A DNA stretch of 64,000 bases from NCBI RefSeq assembly GCF_000374065.1, contig NZ_KB893246.1, positions 62,001 to 126,000 on the forward strand, given 5' to 3'. Positions 1 through 9,116 of the stretch are shown piece after piece. A model generated the notes under the pieces. The model made no database searches, was not told where the DNA came from, and worked only from the letters and a program-made list of their open reading frames with translations. The first letter of the stretch is position 1, and each line of letters begins with the position of its first letter. The position numbers and the translations under genes were made by a program. The DNA comes from Spirosoma luteum DSM 19990 (lineage in GTDB: Bacteria > Bacteroidota > Bacteroidia > Cytophagales > Spirosomataceae).

Positions 1-2772
1 ACAAACTGGACTAGCCTGGGTAATAATCGCTGGCAGGCTTCCTGCTCTGATTGTGGCGACCGCCTGACGGGGCTATATATGAACGGAATACCCCAGCCAT
101 TAGGCCGCTACCCGAACGCCGACGCACCCAATCGGGGCAGCTTGACAGTACAATCGCACGTGGTTACGAGTCAGTTAACAACGCAGGAAGACCTGACAAG
201 GGACTGGACAGGGGCTGAAATTGTGTTATTTCCCGGATACTGGGTTATAGACCGTGCAGCCATCAGGCAGCAGCAGGGAAATACCCTCTTTTTAGATGAC
301 CCATCCACCTATCCAATCTCGGACGGTTGGCCCTGTTTTATCCAGAATCACCCGGCAACGCTCGACCAACCGGGAGAATGGTCTTATAATTCAAAAGATA
401 GGACAATTCAATTGTATTCGGATCAGGTGAACCCGACCCAGCAACGCATCAGGGCTACGTCGGTTGACCGGGTTATCGATATTTCCAGCGCGTCTTTCAT
501 TACCATTCAGAATCTGCACGTTGCTCAAGCCCGGGTATCGAACCTGTACGCATCGAACGTATCAAATTTAACGCTGATACAGGATGACTTTTCGGAAGCT
601 GGCGAAGATGGTGTGGTCATAAAGGGTACAGGACATACGATTCTGGTTGATAACAGTTCCATTACGAACTGCAACAACAATGGATTTTATATTGACTCCT
701 ACCAGGATTTTATTTTTCGGAATAGTACCATTCGCCACATTGGAGTGGTGGCGGGGCGGGGTAAGGGGGGCGATGGTCAGTATATCGGGTTTCAGTCCCA
801 CGCCACGCAGCAGACGCTTATCGAAAACAACACGATTGACAGCGTTGGCTATAATGCCATCACCGTAGCGAATAACAGCATAGTCAGGAAGAACCTGATC
901 GCTAATTTTTGCCTGGTGAAAAGCGACGGGGGGGGCATATACCTTTTTAATGGTAATCTGGCTTCCCTTCATAATATTCGTATCGAATCAAATATCATTC
1001 AGCGGGGTATTGGTACCTACGGAGATTTATCGGGTAAAACGCTCAGCGCAGCACATGGCATATTTTTAGACGACTGTGTAGAAAATGTGTCTATACTGGA
1101 CAACACCATTTTCAACTGCAATGGCTTTGGTATTCTTATGCACGCAGTTAACCACGTCAACGCACTCCGGAATACAAGTTACGATAATAGCCTTGGTCAG
1201 CTTTTACTATATAACTACAAAGCACCCTGTTTGCTCCGAGATAATACATTGACCAGAAACGTGCTGCTGGCCAAAACATTGGCTCAGTCGGTGGTTAGTT
1301 ATGCATCAGGTAATGACGACCTCGTCAAATTTGGCTTGATGGAGCATAACTACTACGCCCGCCCGTTCAAGGACCTATCGACTATCAAAACGGTTTCTAA
1401 CCACGATATAGTTGACAGCCTGGATCTACAGCAGTGGCAATCTCAATACGGCAGGGATCTTACCTCTGGGCAAAGCCCGCTTACGTATAAAGAGTACGCG
1501 GTGAAAAGCATGAACCCCGCAAGCCACCTGCTCACCACTTTCGACAAAACAACGGACGGGTGGGACACCTGGAGTCCGTATGGCAACAGTCAACTCACCT
1601 GGATCAACAGTCCCTTGCTTGATGGGGGGAGTTTACATTTTGGCATTCCCGACGTATCGAACAAGCGGGATTCCTACGCATTGCTGTTCAGAAGCATTCC
1701 GACCGTAACGAAAGCCCAAACATACCTGCTTCGGTTCGACGCTACCTCTTCTGCCCATAAAAAGATGGTTGTCTATATTCGACAGCGCGTCAGTCCTTAT
1801 CAGGATTTAACCCCTCGTTACGAGTTTTCAACGGGTCCCACCCGCCAGAGCTATGAATTTGCCCTGACGGTTTCTGCTACCGAAGCAGACCCACTGATCA
1901 GCTTTCAACTCCAGGACGAGAGACAGCCTGTCCTGTTCGACAATATCCGGCTCCAGAAAGCAGCTATCGAGTCAATCGATCCCAACAGTTGTATCAAACT
2001 AGTGTATAACCCTACCCAACGGGATAGTGCCGTTTTGCTGGATAAACCATACCGGGACGTTAAAAACCATTATTATGCCAGTCGGGTTACGCTGAAGCCG
2101 TTTACATCCGTTGTTTTACTACATGACACGTTACCCCCGGTTGATGTTAGGATGTCATTACGGACTAACCGGACAGCCGTGGACGTTAACGAAATCATTA
2201 CCGTGTCGCTTTCCCTACACAGTGAATCAATCGGTCAGAAAAGGAGCCAGGTGCAGTGGACCTGCCGACTGCCTGCCAATCTACTACTGGTAAACGGCAT
2301 GGGACTTACTTATAAAGATAGTACTCTAACCGGCACGGTTTATCAGCTCAGCACCGATACTACATTTACATTCCAGGTTAGATCGTTGATTCCTGGATCC
2401 TACAGTATAGCGGCCGAAGTAACAAAAACAACCTTTGCCGATCCAACCAGTACGCCCGATTCTGGCACCGAAGACGGAGAAGACGACATGGCCCATCTTA
2501 CGCTGCTGGTCAATGACCGGGGGGCCATACTGCTGCCGGAGTCCGTTATAGTTTATCCCAATCCAACGTCCGATGAGTTTACTCTTACTGCCGGAGCCGA
2601 TATATCGGCCATTCGGATTGTGGACCTGCTGGGGCGGCAACAACTCACTCTGGAACCGGTTCGTAAAGGGGAAACCATTTATTTTGGGAAGGAATTGGTC
2701 AATACACCTTACCTGCTTTGCATTGACTACGAATCGGGTGATAAACGAGTAATTAAACTTATAAAGAGATAA
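1..2772 (+). CDS. T9SS-secreted right-handed beta-helix protein (5' partial)
   Basis: The frame is open from base 1, and the residues before the first ATG (position 79) already align with the neighbouring paralogue at 2880-6632 (same TGLY..N..PLGRYPN segment), so the gene enters from the left and lacks its start and signal peptide. Residues of the first ~450 codons are rich in N/D/I/G with recurring short strands (for example NNTIDSVGYNAITVANNS), typical of a parallel beta-helix (pectate-lyase/NosD-like) fold that often binds or cleaves polysaccharide. A jelly-roll-like middle segment (FDKTTDGWDTWSPYGNSQ) resembles a carbohydrate-binding module. The last ~75 residues (VIVYPNPTSDEFTL ... YLLCIDYESGDKRVIKLIKR) form a type A Por secretion sorting domain, so the product should be exported by T9SS. 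Substrate unknown; no catalytic residues assigned. Confidence 0.85.
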   Translation, partial: TNWTSLGNNRWQASCSDCGDRLTGLYMNGIPQPLGRYPNADAPNRGSLTVQSHVVTSQLTTQEDLTRDWTGAEIVLFPGYWVIDRAAIRQQQGNTLFLDDPSTYPISDGWPCFIQNHPATLDQPGEWSYNSKDRTIQLYSDQVNPTQQRIRATSVDRVIDISSASFITIQNLHVAQARVSNLYASNVSNLTLIQDDFSEAGEDGVVIKGTGHTILVDNSSITNCNNNGFYIDSYQDFIFRNSTIRHIGVVAGRGKGGDGQYIGFQSHATQQTLIENNTIDSVGYNAITVANNSIVRKNLIANFCLVKSDGGGIYLFNGNLASLHNIRIESNIIQRGIGTYGDLSGKTLSAAHGIFLDDCVENVSILDNTIFNCNGFGILMHAVNHVNALRNTSYDNSLGQLLLYNYKAPCLLRDNTLTRNVLLAKTLAQSVVSYASGNDDLVKFGLMEHNYYARPFKDLSTIKTVSNHDIVDSLDLQQWQSQYGRDLTSGQSPLTYKEYAVKSMNPASHLLTTFDKTTDGWDTWSPYGNSQLTWINSPLLDGGSLHFGIPDVSNKRDSYALLFRSIPTVTKAQTYLLRFDATSSAHKKMVVYIRQRVSPYQDLTPRYEFSTGPTRQSYEFALTVSATEADPLISFQLQDERQPVLFDNIRLQKAAIESIDPNSCIKLVYNPTQRDSAVLLDKPYRDVKNHYYASRVTLKPFTSVVLLHDTLPPVDVRMSLRTNRTAVDVNEIITVSLSLHSESIGQKRSQVQWTCRLPANLLLVNGMGLTYKDSTLTGTVYQLSTDTTFTFQVRSLIPGSYSIAAEVTKTTFADPTSTPDSGTEDGEDDMAHLTLLVNDRGAILLPESVIVYPNPTSDEFTLTAGADISAIRIVDLLGRQQLTLEPVRKGETIYFGKELVNTPYLLCIDYESGDKRVIKLIKR

Positions 2773-2783
2773 AAATTAAAAAA

Positions 2784-2851
2784 TAGCCCGGTCATCAAAA
2801 AGCCGATTGTAGTCAATAATAACTACAATCGGCTTTTTGATGACCGGGCTA
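2784..2851. terminator. Bidirectional hairpin terminator, 30-bp perfect stem
   Basis: Arms 2784-2813 and 2822-2851 are exact reverse complements with an 8-nt loop. The hairpin lies between two convergent genes ending at 2772 and 2880, and the A/T-rich blocks inside the arms give U-tracts on either strand. It probably terminates both transcripts. The stem is far longer than an ordinary intrinsic terminator. Confidence 0.8.
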
Positions 2852-2879
2852 CGCGGAGGATATAATTAAGATAGACTAA

Positions 2880-5800
2880 CTACTCTACCAGTAAAATCTT
2901 CCGGGTAATTCTCTTTTGCCCCTGCACCAACGTCAATATATATGACCCTCTATTCAACTCGCGAACGGGAATATGAATCAGATTCTCGCCCATCATCACT
3001 TTGTGATTCATTACCATACTCAGTTGCCCGGCAATGGTAGTTAGTTGCAGATTTACAGCGCCTGTTTCTGTTGCGTGATAACGCACCTGAACTGCCTCGC
3101 GGGCCGGTACTGGAAATACCACTGTAGTAGCCTCAAATTCATCCGAGTTAATGGCAGCCGCCCGTGCATTACTACTACCGGCTGCGGGGTACAGGCGTAA
3201 TTTGGGAACCGCCTGCTGATCCTGGCCCGGATAGGCCCACATCAGCTTGGCTACCGCCCCACCAAAATTGTCGAAGTACTCCATGCGGATGTCATACTTC
3301 TGACCCCCATTCAATACGATACCGGCCCCCGTGTTCAGCTGGGGAGCGTGCCCGTTCCAGTCATCGATCAGCAGCACCCCGTTCACCCACAACCGGATAC
3401 CGTCGTCGCCCAGGGTGCTGAAGATGTACTTGCCATTCACCGGAGCCTCGACCTGGCCCGTCCAGCGAACCGAGAAGTAGTCCGACTTTACTCCTCTTCC
3501 AGTCGGCGATTTGTCACCCCAATCGAAATCTACCGTTTCCTCCACCCGGCTCACCACAATGGGGGTTGTCAGGTTAGTGTTGTTGAAGTAGTCGGCCCGC
3601 AGCCCTGTTCCGCTGCCACGCCCACTCCCACCAGCCGGAGTGCCCCCCCCGGTACCTCCCCGTAGATAAGCGGCTGCCGGAATGAGCTGCTTGTCCAGAC
3701 CCGGCCCGTTGTAGCTGACGTTCAGGGCCTGCCCGCCGTTGCCCTGGTAAAAGAGCACACTCAGGGCATGCACCCCCGCCTTGAGCCCGATACTGCCCGA
3801 GCGTTCCTGCTCAGGATGGTTTCCGTCGTTGTTGACCACCTCGGTAGTGCCAATCAGCAGCTTGCTGCCATCGTCGGAGAAGGTGTAAAACGTGTACATC
3901 CCATCGGTAGGTACGCTAAGGTAGCCGGTGAAGCGCAGGCCATAGTTGCTATCACGGCTGCGCACCGAGAGGGCGGGTACGCTGGCCGTTCCGGATTTGA
4001 GAGCCGTCAGGGCGTTAAAGTCGGGCAGGGCGCTCCAGCTTCCTTCATAGTACTGGTAGGTCAGGCCAGCCACCGCATTAGCCGGATTCTCCGGGTCTCG
4101 CAGGGCGACCGGTGTGGGCGTAGTGGTGGTACTGTTCTCCCTCATCAGCACAATTGAAGAGAAAGGAGCAATAATTACCTGACCCGAATACACGTTGTTT
4201 TTCACGTCCCGGAAGGAACCATCCAGGGTCTGAACTTTATCCTGAAATGTAGTATTGTAGTACAGCTTGATCTTATCATCTGGGTCAACGTTTACCAGGG
4301 TGGCTTCCCTTAATCTGAGGTTATCGATCCAAGCTGTTTGCCCATCCTCATATACCTGAATCAGCAGAATAGCATTCGATTCATCCATCGTAGCCGTAAA
4401 AGTAGCTTCGTACGTCTGCTGTCCTGTACTCAGGACCAGAGCGGTCCGGTTAGCCAGATCCTGGTAGCCTCCCGATAGCTGACGGGGATACACCTGAAGG
4501 CGCTTATCCGCCTTCGAAGCGATCCCATTAAACAACAATTGATAGGTTTTCCCTTTAGTAACGGCTCCAATGTTGATGAAGGCTAACAGATAGGAATCAC
4601 TCTTGCCAGAAGCCGACCCAAATGATAAGCGCATGGAACCACCATCAAGTTTGTTTGTATTATCCCAATCGATTCGACCATTGCCATAGGGTGCATAGCC
4701 GTTCCAGCCGTTTGTATTACTGGTAAATGACTGATCCAGCAGGGTGGCCCCCGTTTGACCAACGGTTTGCGTCTTATAGGTAATCGGGCTGTTGAATGAG
4801 TTACGGTCCATCCCCCACCGCGATTGCCATTCGGCTAAAGTAAAGTTATCACCCGTTACCCCCGATCCCGGATTATAGATGGCCCGAATCTTAAACAGGT
4901 CTTCAAACGGACGGGCATAATAATTGTAGTCGAACGAACCGTACTGGCTTAGGTCATTTTCAAACGATTCATACTCGACTACGCCCTGTGTGGGGTATTT
5001 ACTAAAAAGTATGTTGTTTTGAACCTGGTTATTCCGCATTTGGCATACCCCATTGTAACTAAATTTGAGTTGTTCCTCGCCGTTGCTAAAACTAGTGTTG
5101 TTCTTAATGATAATGTTGGACGAGCCCCGAATCATAAGTCCTTTACCACTTGAGTTGAACGATGTATTATTGGAAATCTCAGAATTTTGCATGCAGTCGT
5201 CCAGAAAAATACCGTTTGCCCCGGAATAGACGCTAGGGGGCATTCCCTCTGCCGCACCGATACCATTATATACAATGTTCGACATAATTTGCAGCCCACC
5301 GGGGTTATTGCGGTTACCATTCCAGGCGTAAATCCCGCCCCCATCACTTTTTGTCAGGCAGAAATTGCTGATCTGATTGTAGCGGATAACGGTATTACTA
5401 GATACCGACATACCGATATACCCAATATTGTCCAGCACATTGCTTTCAATCAGACCATTTTGGTTTACACCCGATATTAGCCCGGTATAACTGCCATCTC
5501 CACTTTTTCCACGCCCTGGTACGAGGCCAATTCGCCGGGCGGTATTGTTCCGGAAAGTGAAGTTCTGATATCCCTCAATGCTTACGCCGACGTTGTTAAT
5601 ATCTTCAATCAAGTTATTTTCAATCAGCACATTTGTGTTTGACCCTAAAATAGCAATACCATCGAACCCGCAATTCGTAATATCATTGCTGGAAATACTC
5701 AGATTAGAACCCCCATTGCCTACTATGCCCGTTGCAAGCGTTTGGCTGATCTGTATATTGCGGATAGTGATGAACGACGAATTGTTCAGGTTTATGCCCA

Positions 5801-6632
5801 CGTCGAAAGCGGTAGCCGTAATGAGCTGACTGTTGACATCATTCTGACTATCGTACAGTTGGATGGTCTTATTACTTGGGTTATAGTACCATTCACCGGT
5901 TTGATCCAGCGTAGCCGGGTGATTCTGAATAAAAAAGCCCCATCCATTGGCAAGGTTATAATTGCTAGTGTTGTTGAGCGAAAGCGTATTACCATTTTGC
6001 CCCGTAATTGGTGCCCGATCCATAATCCATTGAGTCGGACGAACCACTACCTCGCCACCAATCCAGTTTGTCGGCAACCCCTGCTGGCTAGTAAGCTGAT
6101 TTTTACCGTTGTGCGACTCCACCGTCAGATACCCCCGGTTGGTATCAGTCAGGTTAGGATACCGGCCTAGCGGCAGAGCTGTTGCATTGCGGTAGAGCCC
6201 TGTCACCTGACTTCCGCACGCAGCGCATATAGCCTGCCAGATATTGCCGTTGCGGCTCCATTTGCCAACGGTAGCTGAACCTGCAATAATTGGCTTATTC
6301 CCTGATCCGTACGCTTCAATAACTATGGGGTTGCCCGATGAACCGGAATGCTTAATTGATAGAGTACCCTGAAATGTATCCCCCCGGCGTAGTAGTATGG
6401 CATCTCCGGCTCTGAGGGTCATAGTATTAACCTTCGCTAAACTCTGAAATGCAGCCCCTGATGAGCGTCCGTCATTGGAATCCTTCCCATCAGTGGCTAC
6501 ATAATACGTGGCTTGGGCACAAACCAACTGGCTTATCAGACTGAAAAGAAAGAGGGTAGAATAGCGAGTGTAAGCACAAGGAGAGGTGTTGTACAAGTGC
6601 ATTTTGTACAGAAAAAACCTGAGTAGATACAT
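2880..6632 (-). CDS. T9SS-secreted beta-helix protein with two PA14 domains
   Basis: A 1250-residue secreted protein. A hydrophobic signal segment (STLFLFSLISQLVCAQA) is preceded by a long n-region, so the in-frame ATG at 6602 may be the true start. Order of parts: a short Ser/Asp-rich entry, a parallel beta-helix of ~400 residues, a jelly-roll-like domain, two PA14 domains (about residues 850-985 and 1005-1140) joined by a Gly-rich linker (GGTGGGTPAGGSGRGSG), and a type A T9SS sorting domain at the end. PA14 domains usually bind glycans; the beta-helix may act on them. It is a convergent paralogue of the gene at 1-2772, sharing many blocks (GRYPN, FIQNHPATLDQ, NNTSFSN-like turns), but that copy lacks PA14. 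The PA14 part is visibly GC-richer than the rest. Function is inferred from folds only. Confidence 0.85.
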   Translation of the reverse strand: MYLLRFFLYKMHLYNTSPCAYTRYSTLFLFSLISQLVCAQATYYVATDGKDSNDGRSSGAAFQSLAKVNTMTLRAGDAILLRRGDTFQGTLSIKHSGSSGNPIVIEAYGSGNKPIIAGSATVGKWSRNGNIWQAICAACGSQVTGLYRNATALPLGRYPNLTDTNRGYLTVESHNGKNQLTSQQGLPTNWIGGEVVVRPTQWIMDRAPITGQNGNTLSLNNTSNYNLANGWGFFIQNHPATLDQTGEWYYNPSNKTIQLYDSQNDVNSQLITATAFDVGINLNNSSFITIRNIQISQTLATGIVGNGGSNLSISSNDITNCGFDGIAILGSNTNVLIENNLIEDINNVGVSIEGYQNFTFRNNTARRIGLVPGRGKSGDGSYTGLISGVNQNGLIESNVLDNIGYIGMSVSSNTVIRYNQISNFCLTKSDGGGIYAWNGNRNNPGGLQIMSNIVYNGIGAAEGMPPSVYSGANGIFLDDCMQNSEISNNTSFNSSGKGLMIRGSSNIIIKNNTSFSNGEEQLKFSYNGVCQMRNNQVQNNILFSKYPTQGVVEYESFENDLSQYGSFDYNYYARPFEDLFKIRAIYNPGSGVTGDNFTLAEWQSRWGMDRNSFNSPITYKTQTVGQTGATLLDQSFTSNTNGWNGYAPYGNGRIDWDNTNKLDGGSMRLSFGSASGKSDSYLLAFINIGAVTKGKTYQLLFNGIASKADKRLQVYPRQLSGGYQDLANRTALVLSTGQQTYEATFTATMDESNAILLIQVYEDGQTAWIDNLRLREATLVNVDPDDKIKLYYNTTFQDKVQTLDGSFRDVKNNVYSGQVIIAPFSSIVLMRENSTTTTPTPVALRDPENPANAVAGLTYQYYEGSWSALPDFNALTALKSGTASVPALSVRSRDSNYGLRFTGYLSVPTDGMYTFYTFSDDGSKLLIGTTEVVNNDGNHPEQERSGSIGLKAGVHALSVLFYQGNGGQALNVSYNGPGLDKQLIPAAAYLRGGTGGGTPAGGSGRGSGTGLRADYFNNTNLTTPIVVSRVEETVDFDWGDKSPTGRGVKSDYFSVRWTGQVEAPVNGKYIFSTLGDDGIRLWVNGVLLIDDWNGHAPQLNTGAGIVLNGGQKYDIRMEYFDNFGGAVAKLMWAYPGQDQQAVPKLRLYPAAGSSNARAAAINSDEFEATTVVFPVPAREAVQVRYHATETGAVNLQLTTIAGQLSMVMNHKVMMGENLIHIPVRELNRGSYILTLVQGQKRITRKILLVE

Positions 6633-7253
6633 AAACCAAATTAAGAGAGGTTGTAATTAAAAGAAGTAGTTCAAAACTTAATGGAATGGGCTCGGAGAAT
6701 AATAAACCGTTGGGGAGAATTTATAAAAGTGTGGTAGTTGTAGAAATGTGCGGTTAAATAAAGGCACTGATTAAAAATCACTTCTTTTATAGAAGTGGAA
6801 GTTTACTGGATAAATATAGTTGGCAAATTTGGCTTCTTTAAAGCCGATGGGATTAGGTTAAGCCTTTTAGTTTTTCAGAATAAACATTAATATTTCTCTT
6901 GATTATCCCTATATACATACACTATTTCCTATAAACAACCAAATAATTAAGACCTTGACTAATGAACCAATGTTAGTCGTTGAGCTGCTTTGTTATGCTC
7001 AGAAGTTCAAACAAATAAGTTGCCAAAGAATACATTTTGCTATAAATAAATTAAATTTTTTTGAAATTTTTACAGCAATTACGTGAGTTAGAAGTTAGTT
7101 TGTTTATAATCATGAAACGGGTAAGACTCACGAGAGGATACTATAACTTCCTTCGGCGTCAGCCAAAAGACAGGTATAAATTTCGTATGCTACTGGAATA
7201 AATTTACAAAGAAAAAAAACTGATTATCAGCTTGATATTGGGCATTTCCGAAT
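6633..7253. other. AT-rich gene-free gap
   Basis: About 620 bases upstream of the leftward beta-helix gene with no convincing ORF on either strand. The sequence is clearly AT-richer than its surroundings, with short palindromes such as ACTTCT-N5-AGAAGT near 6781-6797. It should hold the promoter of the beta-helix gene; I could not place the -33/-7 elements with confidence. Its composition and position beside transposase debris suggest an old insertion site. Confidence 0.5.
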
Positions 7254-7442
7254 CTAACTTTTTATGCAAGTACCAGTTTGAGGCAGATGGCCTTGACCCT
7301 GATGAGCACGATTAGACACCTTATAGCCTAAAGAAGCATGTGGCCGTATCGAATTGTAATCCATAATGACCTGCTCAAGGGCCATTTCATTCATGCTGAA
7401 AGTAGAAAAACCCACTCGGCCACCATATTTTCATCGCTCCAG
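7254..7442 (-). pseudogene. IS3-family transposase (integrase core) C-terminal remnant
   Basis: Read leftwards, one frame gives MNEMALEQVIMDYNSIRPHA followed by SLGYKV, AHQGQG and a stop at 7254-7256. This matches the end of IS3-family OrfB integrases (YN..RPH.SLGY, then AH...G). Just upstream, in a different frame, SDENMVAEWVFLLSA resembles the preceding DNA-contacting segment (ENAVAER..G.LK). A frameshift near 7396 therefore separates the two pieces. No start, no N-terminal part and no terminal inverted repeats are seen. It is a dead fragment. Confidence 0.65.
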
Positions 7443-7458
7443 TGGCCCAACCGGGTTA

Positions 7459-8130
7459 CTAGAGCGATTTCTTTAGTCTACGTAAGAGAAAGGCATAAAA
7501 TTTGTCATAGTCTTCACCCCGCTCAACGACCGTATAATCCCAGCGAATTAGTTTGTCGCGAACCGCGTTGAGTACCAGCATTTTGTTTTTGCCTTTGGCC
7601 ATTTTGCCGCACTGGCAGACTGACTGATAACACGCCTGTAGCTCATAGTTGACTTGAATAGCCGACACTGCCCGGCACAGGCCGCCCTGCTAAATGCAAT
7701 AATGACTTGAGTCATTTTTGCGCCCGGTGACTTACTCGGGTCTTACTGCAGCATAGGCGGTCCGATCTTTTTCTAAAGCTGCTAATAAGGTCTTACAAGT
7801 GTGCCGGGCCTGCTTTTGCATGGTAGAGCTAACGAACGTATCTTGTTCATCGAGTAGTCGAGCCAGTTGCTTATAGACTTGTATCACTCGTTGACGAGCA
7901 GCACTCAAGAAGGCTATTTGTCAGATGATTGGACGGGGTAGTTGCCACAAACGGGTTCTATCCCAAAAGCGATACGGGACCGCCCGTGCAGGCATACTCG
8001 TCCATCAGCTGAGCCTCAACTTTATCCGTCTTACCTCACTGCATACCACCAGGCTGTTTGATTTGAAGCGATGACTCTAGCTAAATTGGTTTTGTCCAGG
8101 TATTCTAGCAGATGCGCATTAATAGATACC
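7459..8130 (-). pseudogene. IS110-family transposase remnant, frameshifted and internally deleted
   Basis: Leftward fragments of an IS110-type transposase lie in order but in different frames. GKTDKVEAQLMDEYA (about 8010-8036) is the conserved K.D..DA...A.YA motif of the DEDD domain. A coiled segment (ARQRVIQVYKQLARLLDEQD) follows near 7800-7910. The C-terminal end, about 7459-7668, reads NYELQACYQ then GKNKMLVLNAVRDKLI, typical of the family's end. The transposase_20 region with the catalytic Ser is missing between the last two. Several stops interrupt the frame. It abuts the IS3 remnant, so the area is a small insertion graveyard. Confidence 0.7.
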
Positions 8131-8503
8131 TGCGTGTTGCATGAAGAACACCGCTTCCGTTAGTTGCCAGTTCGTTAGGGCTTTCAAATTCTTAAGCCTA
8201 TTTTGACTCCAACCACCGAATTTGGTGTTTGGGAATATAGTTGATTGCCTTGTTACGAGTAAACGGCAGCATCGGCCGTCCGCCTTTTTATGGGCCGCGA
8301 ACCGCACAGGGACCCCTGCCTATTTTCAATCCGAGCCTTTGCAAGTCTAACCGAATGGGGTGCTGACCGCGACAGCGGACCGTTTGAAGCATATATCTTT
8401 GACTCCTCGGCGCCCCGTTTGCATACCCCCTCGGGTTGCCTGTTAGCAAGATACCAAAGCTGGGAATCTTACTAACTCTCAAACCTAGATGGCGACCCGG
8501 CTG
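8131..8503. other. Gap without recognisable gene
   Basis: Only short ORFs of 60-65 codons occur here, none with recognisable motifs, signal peptide or plausible context. It may contain the rest of the IS110 element's 5' end, too decayed to identify. Confidence 0.4.
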
Positions 8504-8584
8504 CTTTTATTCCTCTTTCCAATCACCAGTGAAAAGCAGGGTAAAAAACTAAATTTCACTGGTGATTGGAAAGAGGAATAAAAG
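8504..8584 (-). terminator. Hairpin, 31-bp perfect stem
   Basis: Arms 8504-8534 and 8554-8584 are exact reverse complements with a 19-nt loop. The hairpin begins 8 nt past the stop of the leftward gene ending at 8593, which fits a terminator for it. The right arm end is A/T-rich. Confidence 0.7.
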
Positions 8585-8592
8585 TCTGTTGC

Positions 8593-9096
8593 CTATTTTA
8601 CAAGTATTTCGTTATGGGGAAGTGCGTACTGGTTGTTCACCGTTAGCAATACGATGCGGTCCCCTTTTTTGCAGGTAATCAGTACTTGTTGCACGGGCAA
8701 CTGCTGATACGTTTTATTCGAGAACATACGGAGCGTGTTGGTCGCTTTGTCACGAATGGCCACATGAAAATCAATTTTGTCAACGGCTTTATTTTTCGTC
8801 GGCGACAAAGCGACTGTTTGCACGGTCAGCTTACCAGTAGCGGCAGCCGAAAGTCGGCACTGGCCTGTTGGCGAGTAGTTGTTAACGATCATTTTGCCGG
8901 GGATAAAAGCGGCCGGGCAACTGTTGAACGGTGCCTGAGCGAAACTTACCGCAGTAATACCGCAATTAACGGCCAGCAGGAAAATCAGCACTGTCTGTTT
9001 AATGATGTTTGATTTATTGGTTAGTGATGAAGCAAATCTACCAATCGACTTATTTCTCCCTGTCAAACATTGTAAAGGAAATGTAAAAATTAGCAA
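8593..9096 (-). CDS. Small secreted protein of unknown function
   Basis: A 167-residue protein with a hydrophobic stretch followed by Ala-rich cleavage context (QTVLIFLLAVNCGITAVSFAQA), so probably periplasmic or secreted. The n-region before this stretch is ~33 residues if translation starts at the ATG at 9096; a GTG inside the segment (VLIFLLAV) is a possible alternative start giving a standard signal peptide. The mature part has two Cys early (NSCPAAF, GQCRLS) and one later (ITCKKGDR). No family recognised. It follows the last ABC permease of the locus, 20 nt downstream, and could be co-transcribed with it. Confidence 0.6.
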   Translation of the reverse strand: MLIFTFPLQCLTGRNKSIGRFASSLTNKSNIIKQTVLIFLLAVNCGITAVSFAQAPFNSCPAAFIPGKMIVNNYSPTGQCRLSAAATGKLTVQTVALSPTKNKAVDKIDFHVAIRDKATNTLRMFSNKTYQQLPVQQVLITCKKGDRIVLLTVNNQYALPHNEILVK

Positions 9097-9116
9097 CAGT
9101 ACTGGCTATCAATAAC

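Noticed and set aside
568-972. 134-codon ORF antisense to the first beta-helix gene
   Set aside because: Composition follows the sense gene's repeats; no signal, motif or spacing to support it.
7156-7166. GCGTCAGCCAA, a possible third copy of the REP-like core
   Set aside because: Only 11 bases match and no second arm is present; it could be chance.
8288-8482. 64-codon ORF on the minus strand (and a 61-codon ORF opposite)
   Set aside because: Overlapping ORFs of similar length on both strands, no motif, next to decayed transposase DNA.
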